Shown here in pieces: positions 46,038 to 57,805 of a stretch of DNA of 64,000 nt. Each line of letters begins with the position of its first letter. The first letter of the stretch is position 1. Made by a program: the position numbers and the translations under genes. Source of the stretch: Boesenbergia rotunda (Eukaryota; Streptophyta; Magnoliopsida; Zingiberales; Zingiberaceae); the NCBI GenBank assembly GCA_024364735.1, contig JAGFNQ010004022.1, forward strand, positions 49,841 through 113,840. Direction: 5' to 3'. Below the pieces are notes generated by a model that was not told where the DNA came from, made no database searches, and saw nothing but the letters and a program-made list of their open reading frames with translations.

Positions 46038-49000
46038 TGTTAAATCTGAAACTTTATCATCGCTCGGGGAAAATTTTTCGGAAAAGGGTCCTAGGATTTC
46101 TGAGCTCTTAGACGAAGGTTAGGGGCTTTAAATGATTTAAAACTAAACCTTAAAGGGGTTGTTTGCTAAGATTTTCAAATTTAGGGGTGCTATTTGAATT
46201 AACTATGAAGGTTGGGAATAAATGCAAAATGACCCAAATAAGAGGCTGTTAGGGCTCAATGTTCGCTCGCACACCTCTTCTGGTCGATCGAAGCCAATGC
46301 CACCATCATCTTCGTTGTCGTCTACATCTGCGGCGAACCCTAGCCGCAGCTTCATCTTCTTCCTCGCCTTCCTCACAGATCATCACAAAGGTCTGTCTCC
46401 GCCGGTCTCTTGGTTTCCGTAACCTAGCTCACCGCCCTGTGAGCTCCGAATTGGCAAGCTAAAGAGGGATTTCTCTAGAGCGCAAGCTTTCCCTAGTAGT
46501 TGACCCACCATTTGTCTATTGGATGGTCTATTTTTGGTAGGTAAGCATTCCCTCTTAGATCTTGTGAAGCGACACTTGTGGTGTGGGTTTTTAGCGATCG
46601 CGATGCTATCCCTGGTGTTCAAATTGCATCCGGCTTGTTTGACAGGATGGGAATCTGAGTGATGACTTGAAGATGAACTGAACTCCTAGGCAGAAGGGGA
46701 TGGTTAGCTCAGTCGTGGATCTAAAGATTGCAGATCCTTCTTCTCTCCCTTATCCTCTTGTGGCTGAGGATGGATTCTTAATTGGCGACAGTTAGGTAAG
46801 GATAGTTGTTTTGGTTTTCTCTTTGGCATTTGCTTGAAATAGGGATTGCTGGTTTGATATGTGTGTTTAGATCAGTTGATGGCAAGGTCTCTGTTCTTGA
46901 CAGCTTCTTGTAGCTTAGTCTCCGGATGGGTGGTAGCAATCCTCTAAGTAGAATCGGGTAGGATTGAAGCTTAATCATGGAAGTTCAATTTATCCTTTTC
47001 TGTTGACACCTTGTATGTGTAGAGGTTGGGTGGTGTTTTTGTGCTTTGCGTGAGTCATCTTGAGTTTTTAATCCTATGTTATTCTATGTTGAAGAAATCA
47101 TTGATCGAAAGTTTGATTCCTAGGAATTTCTCTTAATCCTTTAATCGACTTTGTATTATAAGGCTTCATTTGCAGGGCTGCTCAATGGTTGATCAGTATT
47201 AAATTAATGGAGAATTAGCATGGTCTGTGAGTTTATACTCTTGGTGATCTTGAGATGGTCTTTCCCTTAGCCGTGTGTTGGGTCAGGGAGGGCTATGGTA
47301 TTGTGATGTTGGTTTGGTTCTAATGTTAGGTTGGGTTGGATCGTGGTTTAGGTTTGGACTAAACCTAAGTTGAACTCAAACGCGGAAACTTATGTTTGTT
47401 GGGACCGGGTGCATGTCGACAAGGATACGGGTTCGTAAAATTTTAAATTTTTACGTGCAGCGGAAGAATTAGCATAAAATAATTTCCTAAATTATTTTAA
47501 CCACGTATCTAGCATCCAACCTTATGATGTGTTGACATAATCATAAATTAAAACTTTACGGAAAAGTAAACTAATTTACTAAGTACCTCTCGTAACTCGA
47601 AGTAAGGGACGAGATCCAACCGTAGCGTCCCTTGGAAGCTCCGCCTCTATTCGCGTCCACGCCGAGTTCTCTTCGGGATGACTTCGCAAAGCCACGAGTT
47701 TTGTACCGACGAGAACTACTAGATTCTCTAAAGGCACAACTAGAATGTCAAGAGAAAAGAAAGGAAACTAACCACCAAGAATCGGAATCGAATTCTGAGA
47801 AGGAAGGAGATGTGATCCGCTTCTTCTTCTTCTTGGTTGGCTTCTCCTTCTTCTTGATAGCTCACGGCAACCACCCTAGGGTGTGCTAGGGGCGCCGGCC
47901 CTAGGTGGGATGAAGGGGAGCCGGCCCTAATCATATTAAGGGGCGCCGGCTCTAATAGGGGAGAGAGAAGAGAAGAGAAGAGAATAAGAGAGAGAGGGAG
48001 CTTCTAATCTTTTGATAACTCAATTATCAATTGGAATTCAAGGCTAGCCTTTGGTTCCTTTATATAGTTGCCTCTCCCTTGCCAAGTCTCTCTTATAACG
48101 GAATTAACGAAATTAACTATCATAAGAATTTTATCTTATAAAATTTCTTATGACTTATTCCGTTATGCCTAGTTTTATTATAACTAACTTTATAATAAAA
48201 CAAATTCTCTTAACGGAATTTTCATAACAAATTTATCCTATAAATTCTCTTATGAATTATTCCGTTTAAATCAAGTTTTATTATAACTAACTTTATAATA
48301 AAACAAATATTCTCTTAACGGAATTTTCATAACAAATTTATCCTATAAATTCTCTTATGAATTATTCCGTTTAAACCAAGTTTTATTATAACTAACTTTA
48401 TAATAAAACAAATATATCTCTCCTTTTATTATGGAATAAATTTTACAAGAAATTTATAAACTTTCTTATTATGGAAAAATCAATTCATAATTGATTTTAT
48501 ACAATTAAAATAAACCATTCCATGGATCATTTTAATTTCCATAAAAGAATAAATTTCTATAAATTTATTTATATAAATTTCTTTACACAAATTTATTTAT
48601 CCATAATTTATAAAACAAATCGTGCTAGATTTATTTTATTAATTAAACCTAATAAATTGGTTTTATCCCCTTTTAATGGCCGGCCAAACCAAGAGGGTGG
48701 ACACCCTCTTTGGTGGCCAAAACAACCCGAACCGATCGCGAATTAAACTCATTTAATTCGCCCAATAAGCCTTCAAAAGACTTAGCCATTTTAAGTTTCC
48801 GTTGCGCCTCTGATTAACTCAGATTCGACTTATTTCTCTTGATTGAAAAATCCAATTTTCAACTCGTTTTAAATCCTTCAGATTACTCGTAGTGCGTGTG
48901 ACTAAATAGGCTTTCGATTTATGTTGGTCGTCTATAATCAACTAATTATAGAACGATCATGAGCGGCACCTAGTAGTACATCATGACCCCCAATTAATCG

Positions 49001-51714
49001 AAAGATCAACGGTTTGACCTCAGAAGTAATTCTGAAACCCTTCAGCAACTCTAATGAATCGTGCCCCATTCCCTTCACCACCTTATACCCACTTGGTTCA
49101 GGACATGGTCCGTTTGTGTCAGTCCCCACTAGACTGACTACGTCACACCTAGCCCAAGTAGTGTCTTTCTTGTCCTTTGGATTTCTAATTACTCTCATGT
49201 ATTTAAGAGACTCGCACTCTTAACATGATATACTCTGGCCAGAGGTTTTGAGTAACAATCCGACGATAGGCCTGGGTATACATCTCCTCGCAAGGAGTGG
49301 TGAATCCTTTGTAGGCTGTTCAAACATCTTCAGGCACTTCGGCTTATACCCAATCATCCTGGGTCCACGCCTCATTGGAGATGCTTGCTTAAGATGTTAA
49401 AGTATAAGTCTCCATGACCAAGATGACTTGAACACCGCAAGTCAAAGGAACATCGCACTTAAGCTGCAGTAAGAACTTCATTGACAAATCTATATAGATT
49501 ACCATATGAAGTTTTACAGCTAGTCACTCCAATGAACTAGTTCCCTTAACTAGCATCCATGTTTATCTCCGGACATCCCAATGTCACCAGCCAGTGAGAA
49601 TCAGCTGACTAGAGAATAACCCATGCTAGTCTCAACAGAATTGATAGTGTCCGTATTTATCAATTCATTGACTAGGGATATTTTCAATACTTCACAATTG
49701 CACATTTAGAGATAATCACTAGTTGTGATCCCATCACAAATTCTCTTATGCTGTGAGTTGTATTGTGGGCATTCAGTAGATGAGTTTAAGATCCCAATCA
49801 AATACACAAACACGTATACTCAAATAGTGAACTATCATTTATTAAAATAAATGTTTACAATCATAAGGCGATTGCCTTAGGACACTTCTCTCATATCACT
49901 AACAATGTTAATCATCTAATTTGGAATAATTAAAATGATTACGGTAATTAGGTTAATCCTGATACAGTTTAGCGATTTGTTTAGCTATTTGATAATTGTT
50001 ATGATAGCTAAAATTGTGTCCGATAATACAGGACACTGATCGCTTTTGGATTATTGGCGGGTGGTTCTTTCTGCTTTAATATAGACTTCTACACTTTGAG
50101 GAGGGTACTTCTTGCTTGTCTTCATTAGATCCACGTTATCATTATGCATGGCTTTTTGTTGTTGATGTAGTAGGCTGATATTGACCTTTATCTGCTACTG
50201 TTTTGTTATCCTGTATGATACTTATGCTTGACCATGGATATGATCTAAATTTCCTTCTATACAGTCTCGTTTATTTATTATCTGATCCTGTATAGCATGG
50301 GTATGACATGAGTATGTAGATGTAGAATATCAGACAACTGTATAGTTGCATTGATTGTGTCTAGTCATACTTGCACATGTGTCTAGATATGAACTGATTG
50401 GGTTATTGTGGCATGCCATTTGATATCTACATTGATTTGATTGCTGTTATTACTTGCATGTACACCTAGACGCATGATGGTTAGGTTATTATACCTGTAA
50501 TCGACCTATGCATGTTATGTTAAGTTATGTATGATGACCTGGTAGGGGTTGCATGTGTTTGAGTCATGCACCGTACCTGCACTGTTGCATATCGGCGATC
50601 AGCGACTCCCTTGTGGTTGAGCCTATTATCTTCCGGTACATGATTTGCACAAACAACCACTCATGGGTTAGTGGATACAGTTGGGTGTGTGTATTTGCTC
50701 TGTTCTGCTCCGCTCGACCGCTCATGGGTAGTGGTTTCGGAGCGTGGTAGCAGGCAGGGATCCCTTCTCTTCCAATAGACCAGAGGAGATAAGAGCGACG
50801 CTCCCTCATATATACATGGGGTAGGGGGGTGGTCCCCCGTAAGCATCCTGTCCACTCGGTCACATAGGAGCAGTGATAGCAGGGTGTGTACAGTGTCACA
50901 GCTCTACCCACTCGGCCGACAAAGTATCGCTTGTCTCGGTGGCTTGATTGGCGTCAGGGGTGACGATGAATTTGCATCATGTGCATATGATGCATTGTGC
51001 ATTTTGATTATGATTGTTGCACTTGTTTGACATGCATATACAGGAAATGCTTATGTGTGGTTTGATGACCTTGCACTTGCTCGTGTTGGTACGAGTCTTT
51101 TATGGTCAAGATAGACTGATTTTTGGTACGTATAGTCAGTGGTATTTTTAGTTATATATATTCTGATATTCCTGATGAGACTGTATCCTATTGTTTCTTT
51201 ATAGCTTACTCAGCTATTTTGTTCAGTCATGCATATCTTTCTATATACCCTCGGAGTCCACTTTGACTCACTACCTGTCACAATATTTTTGTTTTCAGGT
51301 TGATAGCTCGCCGGAGGAGCCCAGTTGCCGGTCCCGGGTTCCCACGACTCCATTTGGATGGGTGCTTCCATTGGTTTTGTTTTCTTTTGATAGCATTGTC
51401 TATGTTTTGTATTCGTTTTGTTACTGTGGACTTGTATTGGATTTATTCTTGCGGTATTGTATTTTTGAGTCATCTGTTGGACTATGTGTTGGTTGTTTTG
51501 CTGCACGTCTGCCCTGGGGGCAGCTCAAGTGAGTGTTACAGATTTTTGATATTGCGATATTTTCATTTTCCTTAAATTAGATATCTGTTTTGAGACCTGA
51601 GGCCTAATTATAAACTGTGTGTATTGTATGTATGTGTAAATTGTCCGCCGAACAGGAGAGATGCTGTCCGATTTTATATTGGATCAGCGGCTCCAATGGT
51701 CTCGGGGTGTGACA
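46038..51714 (+). repeat. 3' LTR of Ty3-G, split by solo-A2
   Basis: Native parts are 46038-47396 and 49910-51714, about 3.16 kb, matching the 5' LTR with scattered substitutions. Ends GGGTGTGACA at 51714. Confidence 0.9.
47397..49904 (-). repeat. Solo-A2: solo LTR of the Copia-A family, minus strand
   Basis: 2508 bp; in plus orientation it starts TGTTGGGACCGGG and ends TCATATCACTAACA. The target ATGTT is perfect on both sides (47392-47396 and 49905-49909). Close sister of solo-A1 with the same three hairpin units. The TATA box lies on the minus strand at 48066-48059. Confidence 0.95.
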
Positions 51715-52004
51715 CCGGATTGGCGTGACATCGGATTCCAATGATGAGACTTCACCTTCACTTGAACTGCCTTATTCCTCATCACTTGACTTCTTTTCAT
51801 ATTCGGATGAATCCAAATTGTCCACTCCCATTAATGCGAAGTATGACACATGATCTTCTTCTTCCTCCGATGAAGATGGATCATCCCAAGTAGCTTTGAG
51901 ACTTGTGACACTCTTTTCTTTTCCCTTGGATTTCTTCTTCTCACCCTTCTTCTTCTCCTCCTTCTTTTCATCTCTTTTCTTTAATTGTGGACATTCATAC
52001 TTCA
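51715..52004 (-). pseudogene. Copia-S gag, middle part after the Ty3-G insertion
   Basis: Starts at the right half of a zinc knuckle (KYECPQLKK) and continues with a Lys-rich run and the acidic segment TWDDPSSSEEEED, as in Copia-C gag. A TAA lies at 51774-51772. The frame is cut on its 5' side by the Ty3-T2 LTR at 52005. Confidence 0.85.
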
Positions 52005-55000
52005 TGTAACGCCCGCTTTTTTTTTTCCATAAGCGGCGTTACGTTAACATACTTAGGGCATGTAGACATCATAAGGCAGCGGAATAACTTTAACTTTACT
52101 CATACATGCCCTGCTACCATTCTTAACATAATGACATGGAATCTCGGCATATTGACTTCGTACTTAAACATCATATCATGTCATACTTAACATCACATCA
52201 TAGAGTTCCATAAGTCATTATTCAAGCATTCAAGCGTATAAGTGACCAAAGTAAAGTTCTAGCATAAACGATAAACATATGATTTCCTGGGCCAAGTCAC
52301 TACCACACACATGCGTTCTTGCCCTCCTGCTGCTTCCTCATTGTCCCCTTGAATGATCTGCGGTATAAGGAAATAAGACTATAATCACACAGGCTTAGTA
52401 AGACTCTTTCCTACTCACAAAACCATTCGTCATTTCATAATGAGCACATGAAACATTAACATACTTGGTGCTCTACTTAGAACATAACAACTTGAATCAC
52501 TTATCATATACTTGACATGGCATGAACATAAACATAAGTGAACATTCCTATCATGGCATGAGACATGGCATAAACGTAAACATAGTAAACATTCTAAGCA
52601 TGGCATGCTACATGACATAAACATAAACACAATAAACATTCCTAACATGGAATAATACATGGTATATACATAACATAATAAACATTCCTAGCATGACATA
52701 ATACATGATATATACATAACATAATAAACATTCCTAGCATGGCATAATACATGGTATAAACATGTCTATAAGGTGTAAACCAACCTGTATGGCATAAACA
52801 TAAGCATACCTCCTATCATAGCATATGAGCATCCTCTTAACATAATCATGACATAGATCATTTACTCTCATGCATATTTCTTAACATGAAGCGTAAGCAT
52901 AAAAATCTTATCAGCATAGCATAATGCATAACATGAATGAATGCATGAGTGGAATGCATATACATAAAGATGTTTAACTTTTAAAACATACTTTTAAATG
53001 TTTAAACATAATCATCATATCATTGGGGTCCCCGGCTTGTACCACATACATACATCATAGCGCGCATCCCTAGCAAGTCCGAGGTACCGAGCCCCGACCT
53101 ACTAGGGTAAGGACAGCATAGTCGGTAGTCCCCGAATCGAGGCATTCTTAAGGAGCCCATCCATGTTGCACAGCTCCGGTAGTGCCAGAACCGTGGACAG
53201 CATAGTCGGTAGTCCATAACCGGGGTGTTCTTAAGGTGCCCATCCCTTGGACCCATACTTCGGTACGGTACAAGCCCATTCATAAAGTAAAATACTTTAC
53301 ATGTTTCATCATCCATAAGACATTCATAGCATAACCATGTTACATAAAGCATGACTTAACACATGCTTGTCCTTTCATCGTTCATACTTATTGCATAGCA
53401 TCATGATGCCTGGAAGACATGAGCATTATCTTCATTCATAAACATGGTATGCATTTTCTTTCATAAACATGACATGCATCATTCTTATCATAACATAAAC
53501 ATAACATACTTATCATAGCATCGTTCTTATCATGAACATAATCATAACATACCTATCATGGCATCATTCTTATCGTGAACATAAACCTAACATACTTATC
53601 ATGGCATCATTCATATCATGAATATACACAATAACATAGCATGGTTCTTAACATAACATGAGCATATAACATAGCATGGTTCTCTACATAACCTAAGCCT
53701 ACATAGGTAGGACTTCCATAAACATGCTACCTACTATCCAAGTGCATGGCATAAAACATAAGACATTCATAATAAACCCTATTAAGCATGGCATCCGAAT
53801 CATAACATACAACATAAAACATGGTGCTTAAAGTTAGGGTTATAGGTAACATGAGTTCTACCACATGCTTGGACCTATATATATATATATATACTTCATG
53901 ATAAGCATAAACCATCATTCTTTGAACCTTAACTCCACCCCAAACCCTAGATACATGGCTTGGCTGAAACCTATAGGGAGGAGTTCAATCAATTCCATAA
54001 ACATGTAAGATAGCATAAGCTAAAGGAACAACCATACATCATCTATGAGACCATAAGAAGCCATTGGGGCCCATGATTAGGGTTAACCCTAACCTTTAGC
54101 CCTCCTTCCTAGGGCTGGTCGAATCATGTAAGGTCATGGGAGGGCATGGAAAAATTCCATTAAAATCCCCAATCAATCATTAAACACCAACCATACCTTA
54201 CCATAGGGCCATTGGGGCCCTTACTTGAAATAAGTCCTAACTTTTTACCCTATTAGCAATCTTGGCCGAAACTTATAGGGTCTCTAGGCCATGTGAAAAT
54301 TCACATAAATCATCCTCCATCTCCCTTATATCATGATAACACATAAAACACATACTTGAAGTTTTAGACCCAACCCTACCCATGGGTTCTTGAAGTTGGC
54401 CGAAACCCTAGGGGCTCCTAGGGTACCCCAAAAAATCTCAAAAATTATATTTAATCTCTAAACATCATGAGAGTACATTAGACAACATTATGAAGATTTT
54501 TAGCATCATCATGGACCCTAAAATCCTAGTGGCCGAAACCCATAGGACTAGGGTTCTTGGTTTTCTTTCTTTCAATATCAAATCCCAAAACCAACCAATA
54601 TATCATGCTAAAAACATAAGGAACTATTATACCACAGGTGAGGGAGTCTTACCTTGGTTGATCTTGATTTTTAAACCTTAAAAGAGAAGAAAATTGTAAA
54701 TCCTTTGGACACTTGAACCCCCTTGCCCTTGTATCCTTGGAAAACCTTTAGATCTTGGTGATGAGACCTTCTTGTGGAGCTTTTCCAAGGGAGAACCTCT
54801 CCTTGAGGTTTCGGCTAGGATGAGGAAGGAGGAGGAAAGAAAGTGCAATTGATGGAAGGAAGAAGGTAACTCCCAAACCCCCCTCTTTATAACCCATTAA
54901 GGAGGTAAATGAAGAGTCTCTCCATGACCCTTCATCTTCTTTTTAGCCTTAACCAATATCCACTTCATTCCCTCATAACATTCCCTTGCTAGGTGAGTTG

Positions 55001-55381
55001 GTTAGAGCATGCATGGTTGTACAAGAGGTCCAATGTTCAATCCTTGGTCCATGCACCTTATTTTTATTTTATTTTTCCTTTTATTTTCTATGATTTTTCC
55101 CAAAATTCCGAAAATCCTCTAAGAATTCCCCCATAATTATATTAATATTTCTCATTAAAACCCCTTTATATTTATATTATTTTTTACCTAAAATTCTCCA
55201 ATAATTATGGTACTAAAAAGCCCATATGAGGCCCATTAGTACTTAGTTTTATCAATTTAAATGAGAAAATATGGATTTCTAGGCCACATTTTGTATTAAT
55301 ATTTCTAGGCCTCTCGGAAAATTATCTAGACATGCTCAATATTTCTAAGAAAATATTAAGAGAATTTTTCGGGTCGTTACA
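52005..55381 (-). repeat. 3' LTR of Ty3-T2
   Basis: 3377 bp; in plus orientation it starts TGTAACGCCCGC and ends TCGGGTCGTTACA, next to the purine tract ATCCCCCATACCTCGTG. On the minus strand it has a TATA box at 54893-54885, donor-like GTAAGA at 54652-54647, a CTTACTAAG box at 52402-52394 and an acceptor-like GCAG ending at 52358. It also holds four or five loose 50-bp repeats (52430-52760). Confidence 0.9.
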
Positions 55382-55415
55382 ATCCCCCATACCTCGTGAA
55401 AGTTCGTCCTCGAAC

Positions 55416-56765
55416 TTAGAATAGCTCCGGATACTTGCGCCTCATCTCGTCCTCGCGTTCCCAGGTAGCTTCATCGAACCGTTGACTTTGCCATAAGACC
55501 TTGACTAAGGGTACCTCCTTACTCAGCTTCTTGACTTCCCTATCCAAAATCTGGATGGGTCTGCTCTCATAACTTAGGTCCTCTTGTACTTGTACTGTCT
55601 GTGGCTCGATCACTTGGTCCATATTTAGGATACACTTTTTAAGCAGGGACACATGAAATGCGTTATGGATGGCTGACATCTCTAGAGGCAGCTCTAGCTC
55701 ATATGCCACTTTACCGACTCTTTTCAGAATCAGGTACGGCCCCACATAGCGCGGACTTAGTTTTCCTTTCTTCCCAAATCTTGTCACCCCCTTCATAGAA
55801 GCCACTTTGAGAAATACCCAATCTCCAACATTAAATTCCAGTGGTCTACGCCGGACATCGGCATAACTCTTCTGCCGGCTCTGAGCAGTTTCTATCCGTT
55901 GTCGAATATTCTGTATAGCTCGGGTGGCGCTGTCGATAACATCCGTTGTGAGCCCCATTTCCTTCTTTTCACCACCCTCGTACCAACAGATCGGAGACCT
56001 ACATCTCCTCCCATACAAGGCTTCATAAGGTGCCATTCCGATAGTAGCTTGGTAGCTATTATTGTAAGCGAATTCCGCTAAGCATATATATCGACACCAA
56101 CTTCTCTTGAAATCCAGGGCACAAGCTCTCAACATATCTTCTAGTATTTGATTCACCCGTTCCGTTTGCCCGTCAGTCTGAGGGTGAAAGGCGGTGCTAA
56201 ATCACAATTTAGTGCCGAGAGACTTCTGAACGCATTCCCAAAAATGCGAAGTAAAGCGACCATCCCTATCTGAGATAATGGTCTTGGGAACTCCATGAAG
56301 CCTAATTACTTCCTTAATGTATAATTGAGCCAGTTGCTCAATCGAATAAGTCATTTCGATCGCCAAGAAGTGAGTAGACTTTGTCAGCCTGTCCACAATT
56401 ACCCATATTGCATCATATCCGTTCGTAGTCCTGGGAAGCCCCGAAATAAAATCCATAGAGATCTCTTCCCATTTCCACTCCGGAATCGTGAGTGGCTGCA
56501 GAACTCCTCCGGGTCGCTGGTGTTCTGCCTTTACTTGCTGGCAAGTCATGCAAGTACTAACATGCTGAGCCACATCCCTCTTCATACCTGACCACCAGAA
56601 CCTCTCCTTCAGATCCTGATATATCTTGGTGGAACCTGGATGCATCGAATAAGGGGTTTCGTGAGCTTCCGTCAGTATTTTCCTTCGAAGCTCTGGATCA
56701 TTAGGGATACATAGACGATCCCTAAGGTATAGTACCCCCCCCTTCGGCGATACGAAAACCATCAC
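55416..56765 (-). pseudogene. Ty3-T2 integrase with chromodomain, one in-frame stop
   Basis: One minus-strand frame. From 56765: RLCIPNDPELRRKIL, the HHCC zinc site (HETPYSMHPGSTKIY and CMTCQQVK), MDFISGLPRTTNGYDAIWV (first Asp), ISDRDGRFTSHFW (second Asp), then a TGA near 56184-56182, then the FSTAFHPQTDGQTERVNQ region with the catalytic Glu, the GPY/F-like KGKLSPRYVGPY and the chromodomain tail RFDEATWERE. The stop sits where this family usually has a residue reachable by one transition. Reverse transcriptase is missing upstream. Confidence 0.93.
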
Positions 56766-57094
56766 CCTTTCCTTCGAGGGTCTCCTGTTTTATTTTCTGG
56801 AGACTCAGATCACCATTTTGTTTTTTCCAATATGTCCTCAAATAGCGTGGGTGATATTGTCATGGTTAACTCCATGATATACTTGCACACATACATCATA
56901 ATCATAATCATATACTTATTGTGATTCGGGGTAAACCGACTCACCTTATGCTTCCAAAACATTAGTCCTCAACCCGGGGTCAATGAATTGTATTAGCCCA
57001 TATTTGTCATGTGGTTAAGATAAGATCTTATTTATTATATCACTAAAAATTTATTTATCAAGTCTTAATAGTCTATATACAAAACTATCCTCAC
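56766..57094. other. Undefined stretch in Ty3-T2
   Basis: About 330 bases, AT-rich towards the right, with no recognisable pol sequence. It replaces roughly 2 kb of expected protease and reverse transcriptase sequence. May mark a deletion junction. Confidence 0.5.
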
Positions 57095-57796
57095 TCAGTG
57101 AGCTAGATGGCCCGCCATCATACCCATAACAAAGAACATCATAGCAGTCACTGCCACTCCCTCGTTCATCTCTCCTTGGTCTGCCTCAGGATCTTCTACC
57201 GTCTCCATCGGATCCTCTTCCTCTATCTTGGGAACCTCCTCAACCACTTCAGGGTCTTCCCCAACCATCCCGGGGTCTTCCTCAAACATCTCGAGCATTT
57301 CGGGGTCTTCTTCAAACACCTCGAGATCATCCTCGCTCATCGGGTCTTCCTCAAACATCTCGAGCATCTCAGGATCCTCCTCGAAGGGCTCGGGATCTTC
57401 CTCGTATATCTCAGGATCCTCTTCGGACGGCTCGGAATCCTCTTCGTACCTCTCGGGATCCTCCTCAAACGGCTCGGGATCCTCTTTGTACATCTCCGGG
57501 TCCTCTTCGAACATCTCCTGATCCTCCTCCGAGTCCCCCAGGTCTTCCAGGAACTCATGGCGAAGAAGTTGCTTACATAATTCCGGGTATGAGAGACGAC
57601 ATCCGTGCTGCCCCCATATCTGATGAGCAACCTGTCTCGCTCGATTGGGCAATGAGCGAAGCAGAGCTCCGATCCTATGATCATCCACGACTGGAAACCC
57701 TTCCTGCTCCAGTTTCCAGAACAGTCGATCCAATAACCCCATGTTGCCTTGAATTCCACGGGTCGGAATGTACTCAACTTCCTCTATCTGGTTCAT
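57095..57796 (-). CDS. Gag-like protein with an acidic DPE repeat
   Basis: An intact 233-codon frame on the minus strand. Residues 1-90 are helical in look, with RLFWKLEQEGFPVVDDHRIG, LLRSLPNRARQVAHQIWG and LSYPELCKQLLRHE, a pattern like plant gag capsid regions. Residues 90-205 are an acidic run of about 20 short units of the type EEDPEMF, EEDPEPF or EEDPEMY. The last 20 residues are hydrophobic (MMFFVMGMMAG). No zinc knuckle is present. I infer a gag of a non-autonomous Ty3 element; the start codon, open frame and regular repeat are seen, the function is not. Confidence 0.55.
   Translation of the reverse strand: MNQIEEVEYIPTRGIQGNMGLLDRLFWKLEQEGFPVVDDHRIGALLRSLPNRARQVAHQIWGQHGCRLSYPELCKQLLRHEFLEDLGDSEEDQEMFEEDPEMYKEDPEPFEEDPERYEEDSEPSEEDPEIYEEDPEPFEEDPEMLEMFEEDPMSEDDLEVFEEDPEMLEMFEEDPGMVGEDPEVVEEVPKIEEEDPMETVEDPEADQGEMNEGVAVTAMMFFVMGMMAGHLAH
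57200..57560 (-). repeat. 18-bp minisatellite coding the acidic repeat
   Basis: Units of 18 bases, on the plus strand of the form CTCCTCAAACGGCTCGGGAT, with compound variants of 42-57 bases. Frame is kept throughout, as unit length is a multiple of three. Confidence 0.85.
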
Positions 57797-57805
57797 CAGC
57801 TCACG

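Larger units (their letters stand above)
35417..51714 (+). mobile_element. Ty3-G: gag-only Ty3/gypsy element with nested solo LTRs
   Basis: 5' LTR 35417-38562, primer site, leader, gag, polypurine tract (to 46037) and 3' LTR 46038-51714. It contains no integrase or reverse transcriptase. Flanks are TCGGA on the left and CCGGA on the right, a 5-bp target with one mismatch; the Copia-S gag resumes on the right. Three solo LTRs were later inserted in it. The same LTR family, more decayed, makes up Ty3-O. Confidence 0.9.
30213..52004 (-). mobile_element. Copia-S: minus-strand SIRE-like copia element, split by Ty3-G
   Basis: Native parts are 30213-35416 and 51715-52004. Read on the minus strand: partial gag (cut at its 5' side by Ty3-T2), protease, integrase, reverse transcriptase, RNase H, 3' untranslated region, 3' LTR. 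The 5' LTR lies outside the window. Unlike Copia-A, this pol has several frameshifts as well as stops. The acidic gag segment and LTR style (G run followed by TGAATAG) resemble those of Copia-C. Confidence 0.9.
52005..57805 (-). mobile_element. Ty3-T2: internally deleted chromovirus, minus strand
   Basis: 3' LTR 52005-55381, integrase 55416-56765, then an undefined 330-base piece and a gag-like acidic frame. Protease, reverse transcriptase and RNase H are absent between the gag-like frame and integrase. The right part was displaced by Ty3-T3 at 57806. Same family as Ty3-T1. Confidence 0.82.

Noticed and set aside
57107..57580. 157-codon plus-strand frame opposite the acidic gag-like frame
   Set aside because: Antisense shadow of an 18-bp repeat; all three-multiple repeats leave opposite frames open.
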